Assembly: GCA_024500155.1 (NCBI GenBank)
Contig: CM044874.1
Coordinates: 47,910,384-47,974,383 of the forward strand
Direction of reading: 5' to 3'
Source of the DNA: Chenopodium formosanum
Taxonomy: Eukaryota; Streptophyta; Magnoliopsida; Caryophyllales; Amaranthaceae
Length of the DNA: 64,000 nt
Position 1 is the stretch's first letter, and each line of letters begins with the position of its first letter. Position numbers and translations under genes: made by a program. Shown here piece after piece: positions 12,240-23,433 of the stretch. The notes beneath the pieces are model-generated. The model was not told the origin of the DNA and ran no database searches. It saw only the letters and a list, made by a program, of their open reading frames with translations.

Positions 12240-12253
12240 AACTCCCTCAAGCC
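12240..12253 (-). promoter_or_regulatory. polypurine tract
   Basis: On the minus strand GGCTTGAGGGAGTT directly precedes the 3' LTR, the position and composition of a plus-strand primer. Confidence 0.7.
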
Positions 12254-13912
12254 AAACCTTTGCTTGTCCCTAAGCAAAGATCTCATCAATGAATCAATAA
12301 ATATGCTTCACCCCAAAAAGTAAAAATCAAGCACAAACGATTCAGGGTAAATCAAATAAACATGCTTCAAAATCAACCAATCAAATTCATCCAATTACCT
12401 TTCCTCCCTAACAATTGTCAAATAGAGCAAACCACAAGAGCATATAGAATTCAAGACTAGTGCTCACACACTCAACTCTCATTTATGTGGCGAGTAAAAG
12501 ATGTACTCGATCGTTCTCCAACCAGCCCCTTTAAGTGAACAATGCCCTCCCAACTCACACTCTCGTGTGTATAAAAACAATGAACGCTCAACCTACTAGT
12601 CGACTCGAAATATGTCAAATAATAACTTGCATTGATAAACAACACTTTCACATTCATACAACTCTATGCACAAAGGTCAGAAGGTCTTTAAAGCTTGTAA
12701 TGTAAGGCTAGGGTAAAGGGTAGGAATCATTTGGGAACAAGTGAGAGAAAAGCTATGCTTAAGGGAGCAAATCCTAGTAAAACCCATGATCAAAATAAAT
12801 AGTGATCAACACCTCCTACATAACCAACTCTAACTTCAACCAAATATACTCCAATCAATACAAACAATCCCAACACTTACATATCACTCATAAAAATATA
12901 ATAATGAAGAAGTGGAGTGAATAAACAAACTTTATTTTCCAAACTTGAATTTTTCATTGAAGCTCTTATTTTTTTTCTTTTGATCAACCTCCAACTAGAA
13001 CATTTGAACACTGAACATTTTTTTTCTCTTTGTTTTCTTTTCTTTTGAAGTTCACTTATTTTTTTTTCACTTTTTTTTTTCTTGAACTTCTCTTTTTTTT
13101 TTTTCATAACACCATGATTTAATTTTTTTTCAAGAAAATATAACTTTCAAAATCATCAAAAATAAACATGATCAAGAACAAAAACAACTTCTCAAATCCC
13201 ACCCAAATTGTGCAAATAATAAGCACACTACAAACTCCCTCACCTCACTCACTAATAGCTCCCCCAAGCCAAGCTTGGGACTAGTAACCAATGGGGCAAA
13301 ATAGGCTTGTAATGTGGCTAATAAATAACAAAAAGTCAAGGCAACAACATGGGTAGCAAGAAGGGAACAAATGTATCTACAATCATCTAAAGGCTACCTA
13401 AAAGAATGAACGCCTTCGTCAATGTGCATAATAATGAATCATATAAACATTACTTATAGTTGCAAACTAATACTCAAATTCATTGACATACCAGGAACTA
13501 ACACACATTCCTAACCAAATCAACTAGCCAAGCACTATATTCACAAGCAGTTGGGCAAAATTGACGCATGTTAAGTTTTCAAGGCAATCAAACATCGAAT
13601 CATGATCAACTAATCCACAATGCTTATCATCATATACCAAGAATCAAAACAATTTTTCTCAGGTATGGGGCACAGGAAAGCATGATTTACAATTCATTGG
13701 AACGTATTTTTGGATTTTTTAATTTTTTTGTATTTTTCATATATAAGAAAGCAATAAGACTAACCTAGAAAGCAATAAATCTAAACTAAGAAAACACACC
13801 AAAAATAAAAGAAAAGAGAAAAAGAAAGATACCAAATCCAAAATCTCCCCCAAGCCAGAATCAGACAATGTCCTCATTGGCTCGGGAACTAGCCCAGCAT
13901 AGCTAGTCCTGA
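12254..13912 (-). other. 3' untranslated part of the Athila-like element
   Basis: Non-coding. It contains T-rich tracts (12955..13110) that give lysine-rich spurious frames on the minus strand, and a CCCCCAAGCC motif near 13262..13271 and 13847..13856 (minus GGCTTGGGGG) resembling extra purine tracts. Confidence 0.6.
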
Positions 13913-15390
13913 TCATCTATCCTCATCCATGTGGCCGAACCCTGCACCTCTACTGTCGCCTGCACCACCTTCACCAGAAGAGCTACCACCAAAATAATCA
14001 GCATGAAAATCCCCCCCCACCGCCGGTCCCCTGAAAGGAATGTTCTGGCCGTACCCATGGAAGGCCGAATAGTCAGTGTAAATACCACGGGTAGTGGGAT
14101 CCCTATCATATCCCTGGGGTGGAGGCTGAAACCAGTCAGGGTAAATAGCATCGTAGGGAATGTTGCCCCGACGAGCATAATCATCGTACATAGGTACCCT
14201 AACCTCTGGTCTATAGAGCCTACCATCCTTTAAGGTTAGTGTGGGAATGCTCGATACGTCCTAAGGCCTGACCTATGCTCTGAAGATCCCAAACTGGGTC
14301 AGAGTCAACATGAGGGACGAAGTGAGACATGCGAGGTGGAGAAAACACCACCTCGAGCTGAGGCTGAGGCTGGGGTGGTGGTGGTGCTTGCCCCCTAGCG
14401 TTGGCAACTAAAAGGTCATACGTGTAGGATGGCTGCCTGGGGAAAGGCGGTCAAGTCAGGACTAGGTAAGGGAAAGATGGGCAAAGGCTGCTCGGTCCCA
14501 GTCCTAATACACTAGTGGGGTGTCTGCTCAGTATCCGGTCGTACCCACCCCAACTCCTCAAAATACCTAGCAGTCATATAGGTATCTAGTCCACAGTTGG
14601 TCAGTTGGTGGGGTCCATCCTCAACAAAACCGGCCTTTTTCACTACTATTCTAGTGATAAGGCCACCTAGACGGATGGGGGTAGTAGCGGTGTTACTAGC
14701 CGTGGCATGTCTGCTCAGATGGTGAATAATGTACCTACCTATATTCAATTTCCCAAACCCAGACACATAGTGACCTATAACAGCTAGCTCGTTAGTTTGG
14801 GCGTTATGGGGCTCGTTCATACCTAAAAAACACAAACCTGCAAATCTTTGCCAGATTTTTGGGACAGGGTGATGAATAGGTTTGGTACTAGCATGTTGGG
14901 GGTCGGGAGTAGGCAAACCAGTCAAAGCATGATATATGTCACCCATTTTGTAATCAGCATGCCATTGGAATGGTAGTTCAGAATTTTATTCAAATAATTT
15001 ACAAAATTCCACAAATGTTAAACTAATATTTCTATTGTTCAACCTAAAAATTAAATTCGGCCCATTTCTACTATTTACAACTTTCAAAGAAGACAGGAAT
15101 TCACAAGTTAATTCACGGTATGTAGGATAGTGCATATCAACAAATTTTCTCATGCCTATGTCATTCAAAAATCGTTTCACAAAATCATACAAACCATACG
15201 ATTCTAAAGTAGGGCGGTGTAACCACCGTGAAGGAATTACCTCGCGCCCGATTAGGTGTTCTAGCCGCTCCTTTTGCTCCTGGCTAGCGATATGGATCGT
15301 CGGCCAGTACGGGAGTTGCAAATCAGGATCGTATTCCTCCCTCAAACTAGAACTCCTACCGAAAATAGACCGAGCCCTCTTTGAAGCCAT
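13913..15390 (-). pseudogene. Athila ORF1-like (env-position) protein, broken
   Basis: The ATG is at 15390. The N-terminal part holds PTYRELTCEFLSSLKV, then FRLNNRNISLTFVEFCKLF, which resembles the ATHILA ORF-1 family (Pfam PF03078) found downstream of pol in Athila elements; its function is unknown. The frame runs on to a stop at 14512 apart from one in-frame TAA at 14986..14988. A proline/glycine/tyrosine-rich tail continues in another frame from about 14191 to the stop at 13913, so at least one frameshift is present. It is separated from gag-protease by the GC-palindrome spacer, where pol would normally be. Family assignment is from pattern memory. Confidence 0.7.
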
Positions 15391-15432
15391 GGTAGAAATG
15401 GGTATGAAATTAATTTGAAAGAAATTCGAAAA

Positions 15433-15446
15433 TTTTTATATAGAAA
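15433..15446 (-). promoter_or_regulatory. TATA-like box before ORF1
   Basis: On the minus strand CTATATAAAAATT lies about 45 bp upstream of the ORF1 ATG, with the GC-palindrome cluster about 185 bp further upstream. The layout copies that of the LTR (palindromes, TATA, transcript), so an internal promoter for ORF1 is possible. There is no direct evidence of use. Confidence 0.3.
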
Positions 15447-15628
15447 TGTAGAGGATGAAGAGAGGAGTAATAATATGTAAAAAGTTTTGGATTTGGGTGA
15501 GAATTGGAGAAGAAATCTTAGAGAGAAGGTAGAGAGAATTTGAGTTTTAGAGAGAGAAAGTTATGGAGGAAGTAGAGTGAAATGAGAAAGAGACGAAGAA
15601 AATGGAAGAAGAAAGGGGTCAGGTGCGT

Positions 15629-15998
15629 CGCGCCCGGTCGGGCGGGTGCTCGCCCGGTCAGGCGATCTAAGTTTTAAAATCTGTTCTATTCTCGCGCCCG
15701 GTCGGGCGGCAATCGCCCGATCGGGCGATATGAACGACCCGATTTCATATATTCTCGCGCCCGGTCGGGCGCCCTTTGCCTGATTGGGCGATCTGATGAT
15801 ATATTTTTCGCCTCTTCTCGCGCCCGGTCGGGCGAGGCTTGCCCGATCGGGCGAGGCTTGCCCGATCGGGCGGACGAATAAGTTCGTATACGACGAGTTT
15901 CGCGCCCGGTCGGGTGCCTATCGCCCGGTCGGGCGAAAATACTTGATTTTGAAACCTAGCTCTCGTGCCCGGTCGGGCGAGCTTTGCCCGGTCGGGCC
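15629..15998. repeat. six paired GC-rich palindromes, ~65-bp spacing
   Basis: Palindromes such as CGCGCCCGGTCGGGCG and CGCCCGATCGGGCG occur in pairs beginning near 15629, 15694, 15758, 15817, 15900 and 15965. Within a pair they are 5 to 10 bp apart, and pairs are joined by AT-rich spacers. The core is the same as in the U3 block of this element's LTR. There are more than a dozen sites in 370 bp. Confidence 0.9.
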
Positions 15999-16549
15999 CG
16001 AGGCCAATCGTTGAATTTCTTATTTTCTTCTTTACTTCAAATTTTGGCTAACTCTTTTCCTTCAAACCTGTATAAACACTCATAAAACTCATTAAATTCC
16101 CTCATCTCTCCTCTCATATGAAAAAGAAAGAAAAACTAGTCTAAAAAGCATTAAAAATACGGGTTTCCTCCCGCAAAGCGTTGGTTTATTTAGGTCCCGC
16201 ACGACCTTCTTACCAAGTACAACAACTAGGACCCTTGGCCTAACGCTTGATCGGGCGGTTTCTCACCCGGTATAGCGGTGTTTTGGCTTCGACGCGGCTT
16301 CCTGACATTCCCTGTGGGACGCCAATTCACTTTGTCTGGTGAATCCTCCTTGACTTGGACTGGGAGGTCTTCAATGCTACGCACTAAAGATCCTTCTTTG
16401 ATCGAGGGTTGCTTCAAATTGGCATTGCATTTAACACTTGCAACTCGATCTGGCGGAACACTTACCGTAGGCTCAAATTGCATAACTTGCTTGATTGATT
16501 CCACCTTTTCGTCCTTGAAACCAAGACCAACAGTGTAGAGGGCTCTTTC

Positions 16550-18387
16550 CACTACTAAAATTCGGCCAAATTGCGACCATTTATTTATGACCGCCATAAA
16601 AACAGTCGCAAAAGTTGCAATTTGGGACCGTTTTTCAAACGGTCGCAAAATTGCGACTGTTTTTGCCCAAAAAAAACGGTCGCAAGAGTATTTAAACAAT
16701 TTTTTTTAAAAAAAAACATATGAAAAATAATTGTAAAAGAAAAATAATCTATTACGACCGTGTAAAGCGGTCGCAAATTTCACAAATTGCGACCGTTTTA
16801 TAAAGCGGTCGCAAATTTCACAAATATCAAAAATTGCGACCGTTTTTAAAACGGTCGCAAATGTCACAAATTGCGACCGTTTTTTAAACGGTCGCAAGTA
16901 CCAAAAAAGCGGTCGCAAAAGGGGTTAATATTTTTTTTTAAAAAAATAGGGTATAAAAGGATACCCCCATTCACCCAAACCCTAACCCTCTCTTCACTCA
17001 CGTCGTTCTTCTACTCTTTCCTTCATTCTCTTCTCTTTCCTTTCTCTCATCTTTCCTTATCTTTCTCTTTCCTTTTTCCTTTTCTCACGCTCCTCCATCT
17101 CTCTTGTCATTTCTTAGCTTTCTCTTTCCTTTCTTCTTCTTAAGTCTCTTTGCCTCCATTAACCGACGCTTGCACCACTATTTCCTCCATTTTTGGTCTA
17201 TTTTTCTACTTCATTTTTTCTTTTTCTATGAATTTTCATCAACAAAGTATTTCGGGTGTTCGGATTTTCGTCAACAAACGAACAATTATGGTGTTTATGG
17301 TCAAATTGGACCATAAAAATTCCAGATCTGGAGTTTTTTATGGTCCAATTTGACCATATAAACCCAAAAATGAAGAAATATGAGGAAAGGTTTGTGTTTT
17401 ACTTCATTTTTTATTCGATTTTCCATGTTTATTTTTATACAAATTTTGTTTGATTTTATTTTCGATTTTTGTTTTGAGTTTTTGTTCGAATTTCGTCGAT
17501 TTTGGGTTTAATTTTTAGTTTCGTTGATTTTGTTTGATTTTGCGAACTTTGTTCATATTTGGTTAGAATTTTGTTAACTTTGTGATTGATTTCGAATATT
17601 CCTTGATTTTGTTAATTATTTCGGTTAATTTGTTCAAATTTTCGTCAATTTTATTCGTGTTTTGTTGATTTGTTCATATCTTCGTTGATTTTGTTCGTGT
17701 TTTGTTGATTTGTTCATATTTTCGTTGATTTTTTTCGTGTTTGTTGATTTTGTTCATATTTTCGTTAATTTTTTTTCGTGTTTGTTGATTTTGTTCATAT
17801 TTTTGTGAAGTATAGTTTGATTTTCGTTAAATTTTGATAATTTTGTGGGGGGTTTTTTAGGGTATTTTTTTTTATAAAATCAAATGTTTTGGGATGGCGG
17901 CGATGTATGCTTGGTAAAGGTTGTTTAGGCAGGGTGGTGGTGATGGGTTGGGTGGAAAGTGGCGGTGGGGCTGGCTTCGAAATACAGTCAGTGAGTGTTT
18001 TTATTTCTTTTTTTTAATTAATCAAAACAATTTGCGACCGCCAGAAGCAGTCGCTATTTTCCAGAATTGCGACCGCCTAAACAAACGGTCGCAATTAATT
18101 TAATTTGCGACCTCCAAAACCAGTCGCTATTTCCCAGAATTGCGACCGCCTAAACGGTCGTAATTATATTAATTTGCGACCATTCCTCACACGGTCGTTG
18201 AAAATACTAAAAACGGTCGCAATTTTAATTGCGACCGTCAACCAGTCGTAATTTTTTCGTTTTGCGACCAAAGGAATAACGACCACCACATTACGACCGT
18301 TGACGATCGTAATCACTTTTTGCGACCGTTTTTGCTATTTTCTACGACCGTCAGAGACGGTCGCAATTCAACTTAATTTTAGTAGTG
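16550..18387. mobile_element. CACTA (En/Spm) transposon, non-autonomous
   Basis: Ends are CACTACTAAAATT and its inverse AATTTTAGTAGTG, flanked by TTC on both sides (16547..16549 and 18388..18390), the 3-bp duplication of CACTA elements. Both subterminal zones (16570..16920 and 18030..18370) are packed with TTGCGACCG and its inverse, matching the transposase-binding repeat layout of En/Spm. It is 1838 bp with no transposase. A promoter-like TATAAAAGG at 16961, a CT-rich stretch and a short frame from 17228 precede T-rich, intron-like DNA. Confidence 0.92.
17296..17358. repeat. 63-bp near-perfect palindrome in the CACTA element
   Basis: Arms TATGGTCAAATTGGACCATA and its inverse flank a TCCAGATCTGGA centre. 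The dyad is symmetric about AGATCT at 17324..17329 with only one or two mismatches. It falls inside the only gene-like segment of the element. Confidence 0.9.
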
Positions 18388-20977
18388 TTCTATTGCATCA
18401 ACTTCCTTCTGCCATTTGTCTATCTCATCTGAAAGGGATGCAACACAAGACACCGCCTCCAAGGGATCTTTTTCAAGAGCTTGGGGTTTGTTAGAATAAT
18501 TATGAACCACATTAACACTATAGCACTTCTCCTCTGTCATGGGGCTTTTAGGGGTATTATTAAGATTAAAAATAATTTTATCGTCCCCTACTGATAGTGT
18601 TAACTTGCCACTTCTCACATCTATGATTGCTCCTGCAGTGTTGAGGAATGGTCTACCTAAAATAATTGGGGTTTGCATGTCCTCAGCCATATCAAGAACA
18701 ACAAAATTAACAGGTATATAAAATTTACCTACTCTAACGGGGACATCCTCTAAAACACCTAAGGGGTATTTGAAATAACGGTCGGCCATTTGTAGAGTAA
18801 TATTAGTAGCTTTTAATTTACCCATATTCAACTTAGAACACACAGATAATGGCATAACACTAACGCTAGCACCCAAATCACATAATGCATTATCAATCAT
18901 TAGATTGCCTATATGACAAGGGATAGAAAAACTACCCGGTTCTTTTAATTTAGGTGGAGATTTATTTTGAAGTACGGCACTACACTCTGCAGTGAAAGCT
19001 ATTGTCTCTACCTCACTAATAGACCTTTTCCTTGTCAATATTTCTTTCATAAATTTTTCATATGAAGGAATTTGTGTGATTAATTCAGTGAAGGGAACTG
19101 TTACCTTCAAATCTTTCACCATCTCCAGGTACTTACCAAACTACTTATCCAAATTTGTTTTCAGTTGACGATTGGGGAATGGAAGTTTGATAATTGGCTT
19201 TGGAGCATTGTTGCTCTTATCTGGAGTAGCCACCTTCTCTGGAGTCGTACCCTGCAATGTAGAATAAGATATATTAGTACTATGCTTTAGCCCTGCAAGG
19301 CTATTAGCTACATTGTCAGGTTTAATGGAATCAAGATTAGCATTATTTAATAAAACAGGTTCATCAACTCTGGGCATAGGGGGCCCTTCATAGTTTGAAC
19401 CACTCCTTAGAGTAATTGCATAGACTTGATCCGTAGGCCTGGTCGGCTGTGCTGGCAGATCTCCCTGTTGGCGGGCTTGTAGAGTAGCGGAAAGTTGCGC
19501 AATTTGATTATCTACAATTTTATTATGTGCTAGAATTGAATCAATTTGCGCATCTCTACTCTCCATGTGCTTCTGCATATTAACCAACATTGCTCGAATT
19601 TCCACCAAAGAAGGGTCGGAAGATGAGGAGGGTTGTTGTGGTTGGTTCTTCTGGCCAGCATTGGGATGGTAATATTTCTGCTGCTGTTGCTGTGGCGCCT
19701 GTGGTTCTTGTGGTGGTGGATTTTGAACATTAGTACTCCGGTAGGAAAGGTATGGATGATTCCGATACCCAGGATTGTAGGTGTTGGAGTATGGGTTATT
19801 CTGCCTATAAGCTTAAAAGGCATTAACTTGCTCCACGGAACTCCTGAAATCTTGTTCCCAATGACCTAAAATTCCACAATTTTCACAGAAAGCCTCATTA
19901 GTATTATTATTAATTGCATAAACATTAGCTACATTAGCAGTACTAAGATTATCTAATTTTTAGCAGATGGAGTTTAGTTAAGCTTGCAAAAAGGATACAG
20001 AGTCAACACTATGCTTCCCCTTGTTAGCAAATCCTTTAGGATTCCCATATTGGGAATTATGTATCGCCATGTCTTCAATAACCTGACCTGCATCATCAAC
20101 ATTAAGATTCATAAATCTCCCACTAGCTGCAGAATCTAAAATTATTCTAGATGAATTTCCAATGCCATTGTAAAAGGCTTGGATTAACTGCCATTGTGCT
20201 AAATTATGATGGGGGCATTCTCTTTGTAGGTCCTTGAACCTCTCCCAAGCCTCATATAAAGATTCATCGGCTTCTTGGGCAAAGTTCTGAATCGCACTCC
20301 GTAGTACGGCTGTACTCTCTGCAGGATAATACTTGTTATAAAAATTCAAAACCAGAGTTTCCCAGTCAGCTATACCAAGTGCAGTTCTATTTAAGCCATT
20401 AAACAACAATTTAGCTTTTCCAGTCAAAGAGAAAGGAAAGAGAATCTCCTTGATTTGGTCTTGTGTGACCCCGGCTTTCCTGATGGTATTGCAATATTGA
20501 CAATAGTCTGCAACGTGAAGATTTGGGTCTTCACCCATAGCTCCACTGAATTGCTTCCTCTCTATAATCGTTATAAATTGGGTTTAATTTCGAATTGTAC
20601 TCCATCAAGAGCCAAAGTAGGGGTGAGATGTGGAAAATCTGTGAGCTTTGGTTGTGAGTAATCACTAAGCTTCTTTGGAGCCGTAATCTCTGATTTTGTA
20701 TCTGATGATACCTCTGAATCGATAGAACCAGTTGGAGGATCGCGCTGATTATTATTATCACCGGAGTCCGCCAGAATTTGCTTGTAGAAATTCTTCTATC
20801 TATGAAAGGATCGTTCGATCTCAGGATCGAATGGGATGTACCCTGATCTGGAACACCTGGGCATAAACAAAAAAACTAAAAGCAAATATGAGATTTGCCT
20901 CAAAGAACTAACGTTCTCTGAGACAAAAAGAAATAACCTAGACTACAAAAATAATCAGAAATAAAAATAAAACCGTT

Positions 20978-20995
20978 TCCCCGGCAACGGCGCCA
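20978..20995 (-). promoter_or_regulatory. primer-binding site of the Athila-like element
   Basis: On the minus strand TGGCGCCGTTGCCGGGGA, five bases from the 5' LTR. This is the Athila-type site complementary to a tRNA 3' end (tRNA-Asp, from memory). It matches the site at 54817 in the plus-strand element. Confidence 0.88.
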
Positions 20996-21000
20996 AATCT

Positions 21001-21933
21001 TGACAAGGTAAAGTCGTATCCCCTAATCAAAAGTATTACCTAAATCCTCTAACTAACGTAGATAGGGAAGTAGGGTCGAATCCACAGAGAAACGAGTCTT
21101 TCTATTCCTAATTAAATAAAGTAATCTAAATTATAAAGTAACCAATATGTGAATTTGAATGTGAAACTAAACTACGAAGATTAAGAATAAGGAGAAAATA
21201 ATATATAAAAGGATCTAGGGCATAGGTTCACCAATAAATAATATTTCAGGGTAGAATATAATAATCATTCATCAATGAATATATTAATCAGATTATAAAG
21301 GACTTTCGCTACATATTATAATCACACAATCAATTTACCGGTATTAAATCTCATCTTTCGAATCTCGACCTAACCATTTATGAATTAACCTGCCTATTGA
21401 AACTTGACCTAAACATCAATTCTCATCTGTCGAATCTTGAATCAATATTGTCAAACTCATGCATAAAAGATCAAGCCTAATCTAGTCACAGAGCATTAAA
21501 TCAATCAATAGGAAATTAATCTAGCATTGACAATCAACAACAATAAATTACTCCTTCATATTATTTATGGATCCCCACAAACCCTAGAAATAGAACTACT
21601 CACACATAATAGAAACTAAACTAATCAAAGCAATAAATCAAGACATGATCAAAGGAATAAAATAAACAACTAAGATTAAGAGAAGAGAAATAGTTACCAA
21701 ACAAATCTGGAATTAGGAATGAATTAAGAACAAAAGTATAAGAGAGAGAAAATCTAAGAAAACAATTAAGAGAGTAAAGAAAAGAGTAAGAAGTCCATCC
21801 TAAAATCGTTTTACGGAGAAGTATTTATACTCCGTACAAATCCTAAACTAAAACAAACTTAAACGACGAAATTAACCCCTACTAATTATGACCAAGGGAC
21901 GGGGGTAAAGTACTATATAAAATAAACACATCA
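21001..21933 (-). repeat. 5' LTR of the Athila-like element, internally deleted
   Basis: TG...CA ends. It is 933 bp because it lacks the segment equivalent to 11771..12187 of the other LTR, 417 bp bounded by a shared CTA, and it has a 12-bp local duplication. The deletion removed the GC-palindrome block. Confidence 0.9.
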
Positions 21934-22693
21934 GGGGTTGCGTGAGAAGGACAGTTGGAGTAGGGGAGTTGGCTGCAGTTGCTTTTTCGGTGATTGAGAA
22001 TGGTGGTGCGTCTGGTGGTTTTTGATGGTTGGTGGATGTGGTGAATTGGTGGTTTAATTGGTGAGTGGTAGAGACTCGAATTGGGAGTTGGCTGGTGGTT
22101 TGGGTTGTGGCGGCTGGCTGCAAATTGTTGGCGGGGTGGATGCGTTTGTTGCTGTTGTAGTTGGTGGTGTTGAGGAAAGCAGGGAGCAGGGGAGATGAGT
22201 GCGTGACTGGTGTGGTGGAGGATAAGTGTCTGTGGGGTGAAGGTTAAGGGGCAGCAACTACGATGCTTGGAAGCTTCTTGGATTGAAACCTTTGACTCGA
22301 ACCTCCGACCTCTGAACACAAATATGACTTTGAAACCCGTAACACCTACAACCAAAAACACGAGGGTATTACCACAAGATAAAATAAAATAAGATAAAGA
22401 TAAAAAAAAGAATAACTTAAAAATAAAATCAAAAGAAATTAAATAAAATTAAGTAAACAAATATGAAAATAAAATAAAATAAGAAAATGAGAGAAACTAG
22501 GAATTATTAACTAAAAACACAAAAATAAACTAAAAACTATTAAAAACTACTAAAATACTCAAAATAAAGATAAAAGATGAGAATAAGAAAATAAAAGAAA
22601 TAAAGGACAAAATGGGCTAAATTATTAGAAAATAAGCCGGAAAATGACTCAATAAACACCTTAAAAGTGACATAAAAGTCACTTATCACAATA

Positions 22694-23293
22694 CTGCCGG
22701 AATATTTAAGGTGAGACTGTCGCCGAGTTGGTTGCCGGAGTTGTACTCAATACTTGCTAAGTTGTGCGCCGGTCATCTCTCCGACCAACAATTCAAGCTC
22801 ACCCACTTAGTAATTTTAATACTTTTTCTTTTGTTTTTCCCGTAATTTCTTTTTCTACACTTTATGTCCTTTAATCATCAATTAAAATTTTACTAGTTAA
22901 TTACTAGCTTCGTACAACCATGTTATGGTTTGTTGTAATTTTGTTAATTGATTTGATGTTTTTCATAATATTTGAGATTTTTGGATTTTTTTTTTGTTAA
23001 ATTTCGTGTTATGGTGAAGTTTGTCGTGTGGATATTTTTAGTTTTAGAGATTAGAATTCTAATTTATTTTTGCATTGTAAACTATTAATTTCTTTTAATT
23101 AAGTCTAACATTCAAATGGGTAATTTTCAAATTCATTTGCTTTGGTTAAATGTGTTCAGAGTTGTTGTCTTTTGTGGTAATTTGTAAATAGTGGCTTGAT
23201 TCTTGTATTACAACTGGTAATTAACTAAATAATTTGCATGTTATTGGTTAAATGATGTTTGATTACTTGTTTTTTTAAGTTGCATGTTATATA

Positions 23294-23341
<48 letters not shown>

Positions 23342-23362
23342 TAAGTCTCATTGTATTTGCAG
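22694..23362. other. right interior of the outer hAT element, intron-like
   Basis: AT-rich with a few GC-rich patches near 22694..22800. Carries an (ATT)n microsatellite at about 23293..23339. It ends in a polypyrimidine-poor TTTGCAG acceptor at 23356..23362. Confidence 0.45.
23293..23339. repeat. (ATT)n microsatellite
   Basis: About 15 uninterrupted ATT units inside the outer hAT element. Confidence 0.95.
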
Positions 23363-23433
23363 ATTGTGGAGAATTCAATGATGATGAATATGCTAAATTA
23401 GTGGGAGAATTAGAGGAAGAATTTGAAACATAG
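23363..23433 (+). pseudogene. possible terminal exon in the outer hAT element
   Basis: After TTTGCAG a frame reads C-G-E-F-N-D-D-E-Y-A-K-L-V-G then E-L-E-E-E-F-E-T and stops at TAG 23431..23433. The acidic tail before a stop looks like a real last exon, perhaps of the transposon's own or a captured gene. The rest of the gene is missing or unrecognisable. Confidence 0.35.

Larger units (their letters stand above)
16226..20864 (-). pseudogene. gag-aspartic protease of the Athila-like element, broken and split
   Basis: The first ATG is at 20862..20864. The capsid region (20538..19978) has EDPNLHVADYCQYC and an SLYEAWERFKDLQRECPHH motif typical of Athila gag. A zinc-knuckle-like CENCGILGHWEQDF near 19880 has lost its last cysteine. 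A QAYRQNNPYSN then proline-rich linker and ITLRSGSNYEGP follow. The protease-like domain (19122..18390) carries DLGASVSVMP, where the usual active site is DTG or DSG; DLGAS is common in Athila. The frame breaks are an in-frame TAG near codon 23, a frameshift near 20585, stops near 19975, 19815 and 19140, and the CACTA insertion at 18388. The C-terminus resumes at 16549 and ends at 16226. Removing the CACTA element plus one TTC copy leaves the frame continuous across that site. No RT follows. Confidence 0.82.
10901..21933 (-). mobile_element. non-autonomous Athila-like LTR retrotransposon
   Basis: Complete element flanked by GGGGT on both sides (10896..10900 and 21934..21938). LTRs are 10901..12239 and 21001..21933. 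The primer site at 20978..20995 is on the minus strand and the purine tract at 12240..12253. Coding content in transcript order is gag, aspartic protease, then an Athila ORF1-like region. I find no reverse transcriptase, RNase H or integrase in about 6.9 kb of its own internal sequence, so it depends on a relative's enzymes. LTR copies differ at only about a dozen sites by eye, which suggests a recent insertion, yet the coding frames are already broken. A CACTA element has since inserted. Confidence 0.88.
9061..22688 (-). mobile_element. solo LTR (~2.6 kb), split by a later retrotransposon
   Basis: Starts TGATCACGGG at 9061 and ends ACTTATCA at 22688, with CAATA on both sides (9056..9060 and 22689..22693). 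Without the 11-kb insertion and its extra GGGGT it is about 2.59 kb, with no gag or pol, so it is a solo LTR. AGGGTCGAACCAC near 9158 resembles the GGGTCGAATCCAC of the Athila-like LTRs. A TATA box (TTTATAAATACC on the minus strand, near 10146..10157) gives minus orientation. A GC-rich domain (10480..10900 and 21939..22260) lies upstream of it. Confidence 0.85.

Noticed and set aside
12877..13107. Lysine-rich frame on the minus strand
   Set aside because: Comes from T-rich tracts in the 3' untranslated part of the Athila-like element.
21882..22361. 159-codon proline/histidine/threonine-rich frame
   Set aside because: It crosses the retrotransposon boundary and its duplicated target site, so it cannot be an original gene. 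Low complexity.
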